Assembly: GCA_050953505.1 (NCBI GenBank) | Contig: JBMNMU010000001.1 | Span: 992,001-1,056,000 of the forward strand | Direction: 5' to 3' | Length of the DNA: 64,000 nucleotides | Source: JBMNMU01 sp050953505 | GTDB taxonomy: Bacteria > Bacillota > Clostridia > Peptostreptococcales > Anaerovoracaceae | Part shown: positions 45,468 through 54,294 of the stretch, in pieces | How positions within the stretch are numbered: the stretch's first letter is position 1 | How the letters are laid out: the number at the start of each line of letters is the position of its first letter | Notes under the pieces: generated by a model | Told to the model about the DNA's origin: nothing | Databases searched by the model: none | The model's input: the letters and a program-made list of their open reading frames with translations, nothing else | Position numbers and translations under genes: made by a program

Positions 45468-46123
45468 GATATGTATTGAAATTTTATAAGGAAGGGACCA
45501 TTAGATATATTTCACACCTTGACTTGCTCAGGCTATTTAAAAGATCCTTTAAACGAACAGGCATTAAGCTGGAGCATTCAAAGGGATATAACCCACATCC
45601 AAAAATGAGTTTTGCACAGCCTTTATCCCTGGGGTATTCCAGTAAAAGCGAGTATCTAGAGTTCGAAACAATAGAGACTTATGACGGGCAGGAGATCAAG
45701 GAAAAACTAAATGCCATATTACCACCGGGATTAGGGGTGCTAGAATGCAAGATTATGGATTCTGGTAAAAAAAGCTTAGCTGCATTGATCAAATCTGCTG
45801 ATTATGAAATCCAGATTCCATGGAAGAATCCTATTGATATTTCAAAGATTATAGAAGAGTACATGACCCAGGACCATATTTACGTCGATAAACTTAATCG
45901 TAAAACAGGAAAAATAAAAGAAGTAGAAATTAAATCAATGATAAAGGAAATGAAAGGGGAAGCTCACGATAATGAAATTATTTTAACTGCTAGGCTGAGC
46001 GCAGGTAGTATGTCCAACCTTTCTCCTGAAATGCTTCTATCATCATTCTGCCAATATGCTGGCATTCCTTATGATCGGGCAGATATAAATATTACCCGTT
46101 TAGAAATACATTTTAATGGTTGA
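45464..46123 (+). CDS. DUF2344 (TIGR03936) partner protein
   Basis: 220 residues, starting MRYVLKFYKEGTIRYISHLDL, the hallmark of this family, with SKGYNPHPKMSFAQPLSLGY. GGAGGGAAC precedes the ATG inside the end of the radical SAM gene. In some lineages the domain is fused to the radical SAM partner, supporting a shared, still unknown task. Confidence 0.88.
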   Translation: MRYVLKFYKEGTIRYISHLDLLRLFKRSFKRTGIKLEHSKGYNPHPKMSFAQPLSLGYSSKSEYLEFETIETYDGQEIKEKLNAILPPGLGVLECKIMDSGKKSLAALIKSADYEIQIPWKNPIDISKIIEEYMTQDHIYVDKLNRKTGKIKEVEIKSMIKEMKGEAHDNEIILTARLSAGSMSNLSPEMLLSSFCQYAGIPYDRADINITRLEIHFNG

Positions 46124-46179
46124 CATTTATATCCATATATTGTAATATAATTACATAATTGCAGTATATGGAGGTACTT

Positions 46180-46839
46180 ATGTTTGATAAAATCCAAAAC
46201 CTTAGAAACAAAAAGCTACTTATCAAAGTGCTGGCCGGCATTCTTATATTGATGGTAGCTTTTTTCTTTTATTTAGAAAAAGATAAAAATCCGCAAAGCG
46301 ATATTATCATTACAAATGGAGAATCTGATTTTAGTACTACATTTTCTTCAATGGAAGCAATCGAGTCCCAGCAAGAGAATCCTGAAACTATTACTATTGT
46401 CGTTGATATAGGTGGAGCAGTAATGAATCCTACGGTTGTAAGTATAGGTGAAGGTAGTAGGATATATGAAGCCATTGAGAAAGCAGGAGGCCTTACTGCA
46501 AATGCGGATATACGAGGTATTAATCAAGCACAAATACTTATGGATGGTGAAAAGATTTATATACCTACTAAACAAGAAGTTGAAGATAATGATCATTTAC
46601 CTTCACATGGATACAATAGTCCATTTCAAAGCCAAAGCAATTCAACAAATCTCATCAATATAAATACAGCTGATTCCTCAACATTACAAAATCTTTCAGG
46701 GGTTGGACCCTCTACTGCAGAGAAAATTATCGCTTATCGAAATGAAATAGGTAAATTTAAGACTTTAGAAGAATTGAAAAATGTCAGTGGTATCGGTGAA
46801 AAAACCTTTGAAAAGCTGAAAACCTATATTACTCTTTAA
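46180..46839 (+). CDS. ComEA-like DNA-binding protein
   Basis: 219 residues from ATG 46180 (TGGAGGTACTT upstream). One N-terminal membrane helix (about 15-35), an SLBB domain (75-125, IDIGGAVMNPTVVSIGEG), a Ser/Asn linker, and a C-terminal helix-hairpin-helix pair (ININTADSSTLQNLSGVGPS, VSGIGEKTFEKLK). This is the architecture of ComEA, the DNA receptor for uptake, but no comEC is adjacent, so competence is unproven. Confidence 0.85.
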   Translation: MFDKIQNLRNKKLLIKVLAGILILMVAFFFYLEKDKNPQSDIIITNGESDFSTTFSSMEAIESQQENPETITIVVDIGGAVMNPTVVSIGEGSRIYEAIEKAGGLTANADIRGINQAQILMDGEKIYIPTKQEVEDNDHLPSHGYNSPFQSQSNSTNLININTADSSTLQNLSGVGPSTAEKIIAYRNEIGKFKTLEELKNVSGIGEKTFEKLKTYITL

Positions 46840-46893
46840 TAAAAAAGTATAAAGTAGGCGAAACGTGTCCACACTATTTCTGAGGTGATGGCA

Positions 46894-47376
46894 ATGTTTA
46901 GTCAAAAAAAGAGTTTCATTAAAGGTAAAATATTTTATCTCGTTCTCATCGGATTGTTTATCTTCGGATTATGGGTCAATCAAGTACCAGACGATTTAGA
47001 TTTGCAAGATGGTATCAGCGCTGATGCACAGCAGTCTGTTGATGGTGTAGATAACCCCTCCCAAGAAAACTATGATATTATGGAAAATATAATCAAGGGT
47101 AAAAACGACACAACAACTACTGGAGTAGAAGATGAATTACCTGTTGAAAATCCCGTCCAGCAGGAAGAAATAGCTTCAAGCTATTATCTTTTGAAAGAAG
47201 TAGACGGAACTATTAAGATTTTTCATTATGATGAGGAAGGAAAGGAAACCTTTATTAGAAATACAGACATTGCATTCTCGTTATTAAGCCTAACAGACCA
47301 AGCCATGTTTCAAAAAGGCATTATAAAGAACTCCACCGATGAGCTTTTTGAGCTCTTACAGGATTTTGAAAGCTAG
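46894..47376 (+). CDS. BofC-like membrane-anchored protein
   Basis: 160 residues. One N-terminal membrane helix (about 12-30), an acidic Gln/Asn-rich linker, then a conserved C-terminal 65-residue domain (YYLLKEVDGTIKIFHYDEEG ... ELFELLQDFES). That ending resembles the BofC C-terminal domain as I know it. BofC restrains SpoIVB in the Bacillus sigma-K checkpoint, and this gene is immediately upstream of spoIVB, so the assignment is plausible but not firm. GAGGTG lies 6 bases before ATG 46894; two other in-frame starts lie within 9 bases. Confidence 0.55.
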   Translation: MFSQKKSFIKGKIFYLVLIGLFIFGLWVNQVPDDLDLQDGISADAQQSVDGVDNPSQENYDIMENIIKGKNDTTTTGVEDELPVENPVQQEEIASSYYLLKEVDGTIKIFHYDEEGKETFIRNTDIAFSLLSLTDQAMFQKGIIKNSTDELFELLQDFES

Positions 47377-47772
47377 TAAGTATAGGAGAGAGGATGCAAA
47401 TGAATAAAATAGCTATTAAAAAAGGTGCCGCCCTGGCTCTTACTTTTATTATCTCAGCATTACTTGTAGGAGGCGGACTGCTTTCTGCGATACCTAGTAA
47501 TATAAATATTTTTTCAGATGAAACCAAAATAATTAACCTACCGCTAAAGGATGTCACCATAAGTGTTTTACCTGAACGGGTCGTTATTCCAGGAGGCCAC
47601 TCTATAGGTGTCCGTATGGATGTAAAGGGAGTGCTTGTGGTTGGCTTGGAAGAAATCGAAACACCCTCTGGAGAAAGAATCAATCCTGGATTAGAGGCCG
47701 GTTTGCAAATTGGTGACAGTATACTTGAAATAAATGGTGTCAAAGTATACAATGCTAAAGAGGTAAAGGAGG

Positions 47773-47779
47773 TCGTAAA
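47773..47779 (+). repeat. 7-bp target-site duplication of IS21 copy 1
   Basis: TCGTAAA abuts the left end and recurs at 50176-50182 against the right end. Confidence 0.9.
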
Positions 47780-47896
47780 TGTTTATGGTAATCTAAAAGT
47801 ACAATAAACGGCAGCCATAAATACAAAAAGTAATTGCCAGTACAAACCTAACAATATACCCTATTAAGTGACTAAAGCTTATAGGGAGGAAAGGAA

Positions 47897-49396
47897 GTGC
47901 TGACAATTACACAAGTAAATTATATCCGAGAACTGTTCTTTTTGGAAGGGAAAACCTACTCTGAAATTAACAAAATGACCGGAAAGAACTATCGCACCAT
48001 TAGGAAATATGTTGAAATGGATAATTTCAACCAGAAACACCATAAGGCCAAAAGGCCGAACAGGACTGATGTATTAAGACCTATCATCAACAAATGGCTA
48101 ACTGAGGATAAATCAAGACATTACAAACAAAGGCATACTGCAAAGAGGGTCTATGACCGACTAAAAGAAGAGCACCCTGAGATTTTAACAGTCTCAGAGA
48201 GAACCGTAAGAAATGTCTTCAAAGAAGAAAGAGAAAAGGTATTCGGATCAGATGATGCCTACCTTCTCCTTGAGCATCCAGGAGGTGAAGCCCAAGTTGA
48301 CTTTGGAAGCTTTGAAGCATTTGAAAACGGCTCTATTAAAAAGTTTCATGAGCTCATCTTGTCGTTCCCAAAATCCAATGCAGGCTTTGCAGTGGCAACC
48401 AGGAGTGAAACAAGAGAAGCCCTCCTTGAAGGCCTTGTTACAATATTTAATTTCATAGGCTATGTTCCAAGTGCGATATGGTTTGACCAAATGTCATCAG
48501 CAGCCCTTAGAACCCGAGATGAAAAAGGTCTTGTCAAAGTAAATGACTTCGTAATGCGATTCTCTACCCATTATGGATTTAATGTTAAGTTTTGCAATTC
48601 AAACAGTGGCAATGAAAAAGGCAATGTAGAGAACAAAGTGGGTGCAATTAGGCGTAATTTGTTTGTTCCAGAGCCTACAGTCACTGACCTTGACTTATTT
48701 AACTGCCACCTTCTTAAGAAGTGTCTTAAGAGAAACAAAGAGCTTCATTACCGCTACAAAGAGCCCATAGAAAAGCTCTTTGAAGATGAAAAATCATTGA
48801 TGATACCAGTTAACAAGGTTCCTTTTGATACAGCAAGGTATGAGACAAGAAAGGTAAACAAGTATGGACTTATTGAATATTCATCATGCCGTTACTCAGT
48901 AAGCCCCAAGTATGTTGGACAATTCGTGATGCTTAAGGTAATGGCCAATGAGATAGAGATATTTTCAAAAGACCTCTCAGAAAGAATTACTGCGCATCAA
49001 AGATTGTTTGAAAAAGATGGTGAGTCAATTAATTACATAGACTTTATCGACATCATAAAGGTAAGGCCAAATGCATTGAAATACTCAGGAATCTACTCTC
49101 TGTTGCCAGATTCATGGCAGGATTACCTTCAATCCCTAGATAAGGATTCCTTTAAACAGGCCTTTGAAATCTTAAAAATGATACTCCTTGAAGACGATAT
49201 GGATTATGCAGATAGGGTTCTAAGAGAAACAGCAAAGCATGATTCCAAATCACCTGAAGCCATAGGGGTAACATACAAGAGACTCAAGGAAAACAGCATA
49301 ATCTATGATAGCCCAATCCAATTTCCTTCAGATTTACCTCTTTACGAGGTTGATACATCACAATACGACATACTAATGGGAGGTGGTTATCAATGA
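47897..49396 (+). CDS. istA: IS21-family transposase IstA, copy 1
   Basis: 499 residues from GTG, AGGGAGGAAAGGAA upstream. N-terminal helix-turn-helix (YSEINKMTGKNYRTIRKYVE), rve/DDE core with Asp in AQVDFGSF, Asp in IWFDQMSS and Glu in NEKGNVENKVG, then a C-terminal beta domain. Overlaps istB by 4 bases. Differs from copy 2 at only a handful of residues (for example VFKEER versus IVKEER). Confidence 0.96.
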   Translation: MLTITQVNYIRELFFLEGKTYSEINKMTGKNYRTIRKYVEMDNFNQKHHKAKRPNRTDVLRPIINKWLTEDKSRHYKQRHTAKRVYDRLKEEHPEILTVSERTVRNVFKEEREKVFGSDDAYLLLEHPGGEAQVDFGSFEAFENGSIKKFHELILSFPKSNAGFAVATRSETREALLEGLVTIFNFIGYVPSAIWFDQMSSAALRTRDEKGLVKVNDFVMRFSTHYGFNVKFCNSNSGNEKGNVENKVGAIRRNLFVPEPTVTDLDLFNCHLLKKCLKRNKELHYRYKEPIEKLFEDEKSLMIPVNKVPFDTARYETRKVNKYGLIEYSSCRYSVSPKYVGQFVMLKVMANEIEIFSKDLSERITAHQRLFEKDGESINYIDFIDIIKVRPNALKYSGIYSLLPDSWQDYLQSLDKDSFKQAFEILKMILLEDDMDYADRVLRETAKHDSKSPEAIGVTYKRLKENSIIYDSPIQFPSDLPLYEVDTSQYDILMGGGYQ

Positions 49397-50109
49397 GGGA
49401 AGAGATTAGCCAATACCAAAGGAAACTAAGGCTATCAAGCAACCTTATGGAAATCTATCCGGCAATCAAAGCCCAGAGCCAAGAAGAGTTTCTTCTCAAG
49501 CTTCTAAAAGAACTCTATGAAGACCGTGAGGAGAAAAGGCGAATCAGAAACCTAAACAATGCAGGATTCCAAGTATTAAAATCCCTTAACGGGTATGATT
49601 TTTCACAAATCAGATTTCCGGAAGGCCTACAACTCCACAATGTTGAATCCTTATCCTTTCTTGAAAAGAAAGAGAATCTGATACTTTACGGATCAGTTGG
49701 AACCGGCAAGACCCATCTGTCTGTGGCTCTTGGAGTTAAAGCAATCAATCAAGGCAAGAAAGCTGTGTTTTACCGTGTTCACGACTTGATTAATGAGCTT
49801 GAATCAGACGATATGAAGAAAGTTGCTAGGACACACAAGAAAATACATCAAGCTGACCTGTTGATACTTGATGAATGGGGTTACCTTCCCCTTCATCAAG
49901 AAGGCGCCAGACTTTTGTTTGACATCATCTCATCATGTTATGAGACTAAAAGTGTTATTATCACTACTAATATTGAGTTTGGCAGGTGGAAAGGCTTCCT
50001 GTTTGATGAAAAGCTCACAGCTGCAATAGTCGATAGACTCGTACATCATTCACACATGTTGATATTTACAGGGAAAAGCTACCGTATGACAAATTCATTA
50101 ATGAGGTAG
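49393..50109 (+). CDS. istB: IS21 helper ATPase IstB, copy 1
   Basis: 238 residues. AAA+ ATPase of the DnaC/IstB type, with Walker A GSVGTGKTHLSVAL and Walker B LLILDEWGYLPL. It promotes IstA strand transfer and target immunity. It starts within the istA stop (ATGA). Confidence 0.96.
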   Translation: MREEISQYQRKLRLSSNLMEIYPAIKAQSQEEFLLKLLKELYEDREEKRRIRNLNNAGFQVLKSLNGYDFSQIRFPEGLQLHNVESLSFLEKKENLILYGSVGTGKTHLSVALGVKAINQGKKAVFYRVHDLINELESDDMKKVARTHKKIHQADLLILDEWGYLPLHQEGARLLFDIISSCYETKSVIITTNIEFGRWKGFLFDEKLTAAIVDRLVHHSHMLIFTGKSYRMTNSLMR

Positions 50110-51086
50110 TCCAGGTTGGTACTGGTAATTGCATTTTTGATTGCCAAAAGTTGCATTTTGGTATTGCCAAACACATCGTAAATAAACTAAAAAGAGATAT
50201 TACCCTTAAAGTATTAAGAAAAGATGATATTCTTAACATAAAGCTAACACCAGTATTATCTGCAAATGACAATCTTTATAAGATTGGTGTTTGGGTTAAG
50301 GACAAAACAGCAGGAATAGGAACATTAACCTTTTACGATCCAACTGATAATAGCTTTGGTGCTTTAGGCCATGGTATTACAGATCCTGAGACAGGAACTG
50401 TGCTAGCAGTAGCACAAGGAGAGCTTCTTGACTCAAAGGTTGAAGAAGTAAAGCAGGGGAAAGCTGGCTCACCTGGAGAAATCAGAGGAATCTTCTATGA
50501 AGCTGACGAGCCCTTAGGCCAATTGACTTCAAATACTCAATTCGGTATATTTGGAAAAACCTATACAAGTATTAAAAACCCTTTGTATCCAGAGCCCGTT
50601 AAAATTGGATATCAAAACCAAATTAAAAAGGGGCCCGCTTATATTCTGTCCACCTTAGAAGGCGACCGAATTGAAAAATATGAAATATATATTGAGAAGA
50701 TCAATAAACAGTCAAAAGCTGATACCAAGAGCATGGTCATTAAGGTCACAGATAAACGACTGTTAGACAAGAGTGGGGGAATCATTCAAGGAATGAGTGG
50801 AAGCCCTATTATACAAGATGACAAGCTCATTGGTGCTGTTACTCATGTTTTTGTTAATGACCCTCAAAAGGGATATGGCATTTTTATCGAGTGGATGTTA
50901 CAGCAATCAAATGTAGAATAAAGTCGTTTTTGGCTGTTAATTATCGTATTTTTCTGACATTATACTATTGAAAGCAAGAAAAAAATTCTTTATTATTATT
51001 CAATAAGGGCATAATTATGACCCTATGGATGGATTAATTTCACATAACCCTAGATTTTGTGAAATCCAAGGATAGATTCTGTCCTG

Positions 51087-51105
51087 CCAAAACAAGATGT
51101 TTTGG
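51087..51105 (+). other. Hairpin in spo0A leader
   Basis: CCAAAAC (51087-51093) and GTTTTGG (51099-51105) around a 5-base loop, 50 bases before spo0A. No T tract. The 230-base spacer from spoIVB also holds GGGCATAATTATGACCC near 51007. I see no clear Spo0A box. Confidence 0.45.
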
Positions 51106-51155
51106 AACAGTATGTTAAATCAAGAAGGTTTTTGCCGACTAAGGGAGGAAAACTC

Positions 51156-51959
51156 ATGGATCGAAAAGTAAAAGTTGCTCTTGCAGATGACAACAAGGAT
51201 TTCTGTGATATTCTTACAGATTTCTTTGAAACACAGCAAAACATTGAAATCGTTTCTACTTCTCATGATGGAATACAAGCCGTAGAAGCAGTGCTTAAAG
51301 AAAAGCCTGATGTGCTTATCCTCGACATGATTATGCCATACCTTGATGGTTTAGGTGTGCTTGAAAGGCTCCAAAGTATGGACCGAGAAAATATGCCTAA
51401 AATAATCATGTTATCTGCCGTTGGCCAAGAATCTATCACACAAAAGGCCATTAACCTAGGTGCTGAGTATTATGTTGTTAAACCTTTTGATCTTAATATA
51501 CTTTTAAAAAGAATCTACCAGTTATGCGGACAAAGCGTGGATAAGGAAGAATCAATAAAAACCCCCCATTCCAACAATATTATCACTGCAGAAAAAACAA
51601 AGAATAATGATTTGGAAATCGATATTACAAATATTATTCATGAAATAGGTGTACCAGCTCACATAAAAGGGTATCAATATTTAAGACATGCTATTACTTT
51701 AGTTGTCGAAGACATGGACCTTCTAAGTGCTATTACTAAAGAACTCTATCCAGCAATTGCAAAAATGAACAATACTACCCCAAGTAGGGTGGAAAGAGCC
51801 ATTAGGCACGCCATTGAAGTTGCCTGGAATAGAGGCAAAATCGAAACATTAAACAGCTTATTTGGCTACACAGTACATAATGACAAAGGCAAACCTACAA
51901 ATAGCGAATTTATTGCTATTATTGCAGATAAATTAAGACTGGAGCGAAAGGTAAGCTAG
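51156..51959 (+). CDS. spo0A: Sporulation master regulator Spo0A
   Basis: 267 residues from ATG 51156, with GGGAGG 8 bases upstream. Receiver domain: acidic pocket LADDNKD, phospho-acceptor Asp in LILDMIMPYLDG, Lys in VVKPFD. The C-terminal DNA-binding domain carries the near-invariant TPSRVERAIRHAIEVAWNRG recognition segment and FGYTV. It is intact, next to the broken spoIVB, the normal spoIVB-spo0A order. Activated directly by histidine kinases in Clostridia. Confidence 0.97.
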   Translation: MDRKVKVALADDNKDFCDILTDFFETQQNIEIVSTSHDGIQAVEAVLKEKPDVLILDMIMPYLDGLGVLERLQSMDRENMPKIIMLSAVGQESITQKAINLGAEYYVVKPFDLNILLKRIYQLCGQSVDKEESIKTPHSNNIITAEKTKNNDLEIDITNIIHEIGVPAHIKGYQYLRHAITLVVEDMDLLSAITKELYPAIAKMNNTTPSRVERAIRHAIEVAWNRGKIETLNSLFGYTVHNDKGKPTNSEFIAIIADKLRLERKVS

Positions 51960-51981
51960 ATTAGGAAGAGAAAGAAGAATT

Positions 51982-52188
51982 ATGTTACCAAAGGAAAAAA
52001 TTGAAAGAATTAATGAACTAGCAAGAAAATGTAAGGCAGAAGGCTTAACAGAAGAGGAAAAGGCAGAACAAGCCAAGTTAAGAGAAGAATACCTATCAAA
52101 ATTTAGAGAAAGTTTTAAAAGCCAGCTAGATTCTATTAAAATTGTAGACGACGACGATTGTGTCGAAAAAGACAAAGTAAAGAATTAA
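51982..52188 (+). CDS. DUF896 (YnzC-like) small protein
   Basis: 68 residues, MLPKEKIERINELARKCKAE, the DUF896 pattern: a helical hairpin with LTEEEKAEQAKLREEYL. AGGAAGAGAAAGAAGAAT precedes the ATG. Members are small cytoplasmic proteins of uncertain role. Followed by a terminator. Confidence 0.9.
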   Translation: MLPKEKIERINELARKCKAEGLTEEEKAEQAKLREEYLSKFRESFKSQLDSIKIVDDDDCVEKDKVKN

Positions 52189-52200
52189 TTTTTTATGAAT

Positions 52201-52240
52201 AATCAGCGAGATTAAACAATTTTCTCGCTGATTTTATTTT
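52201..52240 (+). terminator. Terminator after the DUF896 gene
   Basis: AATCAGCGAGA (52201-52211) pairs with TCTCGCTGATT (52223-52233), then TTATTTT. Confidence 0.85.
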
Positions 52241-52282
52241 AAGATGTAAGAACTATCTATACAAATGGAAGAGGTGGACATC

Positions 52283-52729
52283 TTGAAAAAAAACTACAAG
52301 ATATTTCTCGTTCCTGCAATAATAATTATAATTGCAGGTTTTTTTTCCGGTTATGGGAGACAATCCTATGACAAAATTGCCATCGACCTATTAAAAGAGC
52401 GTACGAATATCCTTCAAAAGGCCTATTATGGTCATATGGAATTAGAAAAAGCAGAGGCTTACTTAAGCAAAATTGAAACATATCCTCTTCTTTCTGAGGA
52501 TATTCAAGGCTTAAGGTCAGCAGATCCCGCTTGTCTGGACATTATTAGGTCTATGGAGTTCGTTGAAATAGGCAATATGAGTAAAATGTTCGACTACATT
52601 TCATTCTATGTGCAAATAAGATGGTATATGAGTGGCTTAGATGGGGATTATATTTGTGAGAATGATTATGTTGTTGTCCTAAAAGAGACGAATAGTGGGT
52701 TGAAATTGTCAGAGTTCAATGCGCGGTAG
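52283..52729 (+). CDS. Membrane-anchored protein of unknown function
   Basis: 148 residues from TTG 52283, chosen because GAGGTGG lies 6 bases upstream and the protein then starts MKKNYKIFLVPAIIIIIAGF, a single membrane anchor. The rest (35-148) is a soluble, mostly helical domain rich in Tyr and Glu (AYYGHMELEKAEAYLSKIET). No family recognised. Monocistronic, with terminators on both sides. Confidence 0.7.
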   Translation: MKKNYKIFLVPAIIIIIAGFFSGYGRQSYDKIAIDLLKERTNILQKAYYGHMELEKAEAYLSKIETYPLLSEDIQGLRSADPACLDIIRSMEFVEIGNMSKMFDYISFYVQIRWYMSGLDGDYICENDYVVVLKETNSGLKLSEFNAR

Positions 52730-52756
52730 AATAAAACTAGCTAACCTAAGATTAAA

Positions 52757-52800
52757 AGAGTGGTAAAGTGTTTTCACGCAACACTTTACCACTCTCTTAT
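52757..52800 (+). terminator. Strong terminator
   Basis: A 16-base arm at 52757-52772 (AGAGTGGTAAAGTGTT) pairs with 52780-52795 around a 7-base loop. T-rich flanks are modest, but the stem is very stable. Confidence 0.8.
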
Positions 52801-52878
52801 ATTTATCAAAACTTTTTCCTACCTGTGGCAGAAGGTTTATAGATTTTATATACATAGATTAATTGAAATTTAAATGTG

Positions 52879-52983
52879 AACCGTCCGAACTCGAAAATTT
52901 CATTATTTAGAATCCGAAGAGTTGAAAAGTGAGTGGTTTTTAAGAGAGCATACACACCAGGCTTATGGAATTTATGAACTGTA
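52879..52983 (+). pseudogene. Possible gene remnant in a 390-bp spacer
   Basis: The stretch between the terminator and iscS (52801-53119) has no intact gene. One open segment of 34 codons ends ...REHTHQAYGIYEL and has protein-like composition but no start codon or ribosome site. An iscR regulator, often found here, is not recognisable. A TATAAT near 53075 probably belongs to the iscS promoter. Confidence 0.25.
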
Positions 52984-53119
52984 ACTCCTTAAAAGGCAGC
53001 TTTTTATTCCTATCATTTTACTATGTTTTTGATATTTGTTTAAAAATATGTTTATCTTTCAAAAATACTTGGTATAATAGAGTGGTAATCAAGCATTTAG
53101 CTGAAAGGAGTGCATGAAC

Positions 53120-54292
53120 ATGCGACAAGTATACCTAGACTATTCAGCAACAACACCGGTAAAAAAAGAAGTACTGGATGAGATGCTGCCTTATTTTTCT
53201 GAAAAATTCGGTAACCCTTCCAGCCTGTATGCAATAGGACTTCAAGCAAAAGCCGATATTAATAAGGCAAGAAGTCAAGTTGCAGCAGCTATCGGTGCCT
53301 CCGAACGTGAAATATATTTTACATCCTCCGGAACAGAAGCTGATAATTGGGCGCTCAATGGGGTCGCTCGAGGGAATAAATCTAAGGGAAATCATATTAT
53401 TACAACAGGAATAGAACACCATGCAGTGCTTAACACTTGTAAGGCCTTAGAAAAAGAAGGATTTGAAGTAACTTATCTTGATGTGGACAATAAAGGAAGG
53501 GTAAACCCTGCCGATGTTGAAAAAGCTATTACAGATAAGACTATACTGATTTCTATCATGTTTATAAACAATGAAATTGGTACAATCCAACCAATTAAAG
53601 AAATTGGTGAAATTGCAAAAAAATATCAGGTACTTTTTCACGTAGATGCTGTACAAGCATTAGGAAATGTTCCCATAGATGTAAAGGATCTTGGCATAGA
53701 TTTGTTAGCTATCTCAGCGCATAAAATTTATGGACCGAAGGGTGTTGGAGCCTTATATATAAGAAGAGGTGTCGTAATACCAAGCTATATAACGGGAGGA
53801 GCTCAGGAAAATAATAAACGATCCGGTACTGAAAATACTCCTGGAATCATAGGTTTTGGTAAAGCGGCAGAGCTAGCACATAATAATCTAGAAGAGCACA
53901 TTAAACACGTGTCTTCACTAAGGGATTATTTTACTAAAGAGATATTATCAAGAATTCCTGATGTTGATATTAACGGTGATATGGAACACAGACACCCGGG
54001 TAATATAAATTTCGTCTTTAACTATGCAGAAGGAGAGGCCATACTGCTCTACATGGATGCCAAAGGAATTTTTGCCTCCACAGGATCTGCATGTTCGTCA
54101 TCTAGCTTTACACCCTCTCATGTACTTAGGGCGCTAGGTTTGTCTGCAGATAAAACTTACAGCTCAGTGCGATTTACCATAGGTGACTTTACTACAAAAG
54201 AGGATATAGATTACGCAGTAGAAGAAATAACAAAGATTGTAGAAAAGCTGAGAAGTTTTTCGCCATTTAACAAGGAAAGGAAAATGGTGTAG
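53120..54292 (+). CDS. iscS: Cysteine desulfurase
   Basis: NifS/IscS type: takes sulfur from cysteine for Fe-S clusters and thiolated tRNA. 390 residues from ATG 53120 (AAAGGAG upstream; ATG 53114 is alternative). MRQVYLDYSATTPV, PLP-Lys in ISAHKIYGPKG, persulfide Cys in STGSACSSSS. Two bases separate its stop from iscU. The mnmA gene frequently found next is absent. Confidence 0.95.
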   Translation: MRQVYLDYSATTPVKKEVLDEMLPYFSEKFGNPSSLYAIGLQAKADINKARSQVAAAIGASEREIYFTSSGTEADNWALNGVARGNKSKGNHIITTGIEHHAVLNTCKALEKEGFEVTYLDVDNKGRVNPADVEKAITDKTILISIMFINNEIGTIQPIKEIGEIAKKYQVLFHVDAVQALGNVPIDVKDLGIDLLAISAHKIYGPKGVGALYIRRGVVIPSYITGGAQENNKRSGTENTPGIIGFGKAAELAHNNLEEHIKHVSSLRDYFTKEILSRIPDVDINGDMEHRHPGNINFVFNYAEGEAILLYMDAKGIFASTGSACSSSSFTPSHVLRALGLSADKTYSSVRFTIGDFTTKEDIDYAVEEITKIVEKLRSFSPFNKERKMV

Positions 54293-54294
54293 AT

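Larger units (their letters stand above)
47780..50175 (+). mobile_element. IS21-family insertion sequence, copy 1, 2396 bp
   Basis: Ends TGTTTATGGTAAT... and, reversed, TGTGTTTGGCAAT... are imperfect inverted repeats with the TG...CA termini of the family. A stronger 19-bp subterminal pair lies inside (47830-47848 and 50114-50132, three mismatches), as expected for the multiple IstA binding sites of IS21. It carries overlapping istA and istB, both intact, in the same direction as the host gene. The second copy at 55026 has the same length and is almost identical. Confidence 0.94.
47400..50921 (+). pseudogene. spoIVB: spoIVB interrupted by an IS21-family element
   Basis: SpoIVB is the forespore-secreted S55 serine protease that triggers pro-sigma-K processing by cutting SpoIVFA. 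The 5' part (47400-47779) has a membrane helix and most of the PDZ domain (GLEAGLQIGDSILEINGVKV). The 3' part (50183-50921) has the protease domain: GALGHGITDP (His), IIQGMSGSPI (Ser). Removing 47780-50182 joins GTC GTA AA to T AAA CTA in frame, giving 372 residues (VVNKLKRDITLKV). Now the 5' fragment stops 9 codons into the element, and the 3' fragment has no signal peptide or ribosome site, so secreted protease should not be made. Start 47394 is also possible. Confidence 0.93.

Noticed and set aside
50151..50921. A separate S55 peptidase gene starting at 50151
   Set aside because: The start lies in the right end of the IS21 element with no ribosome site or signal peptide. It is the 3' half of spoIVB.
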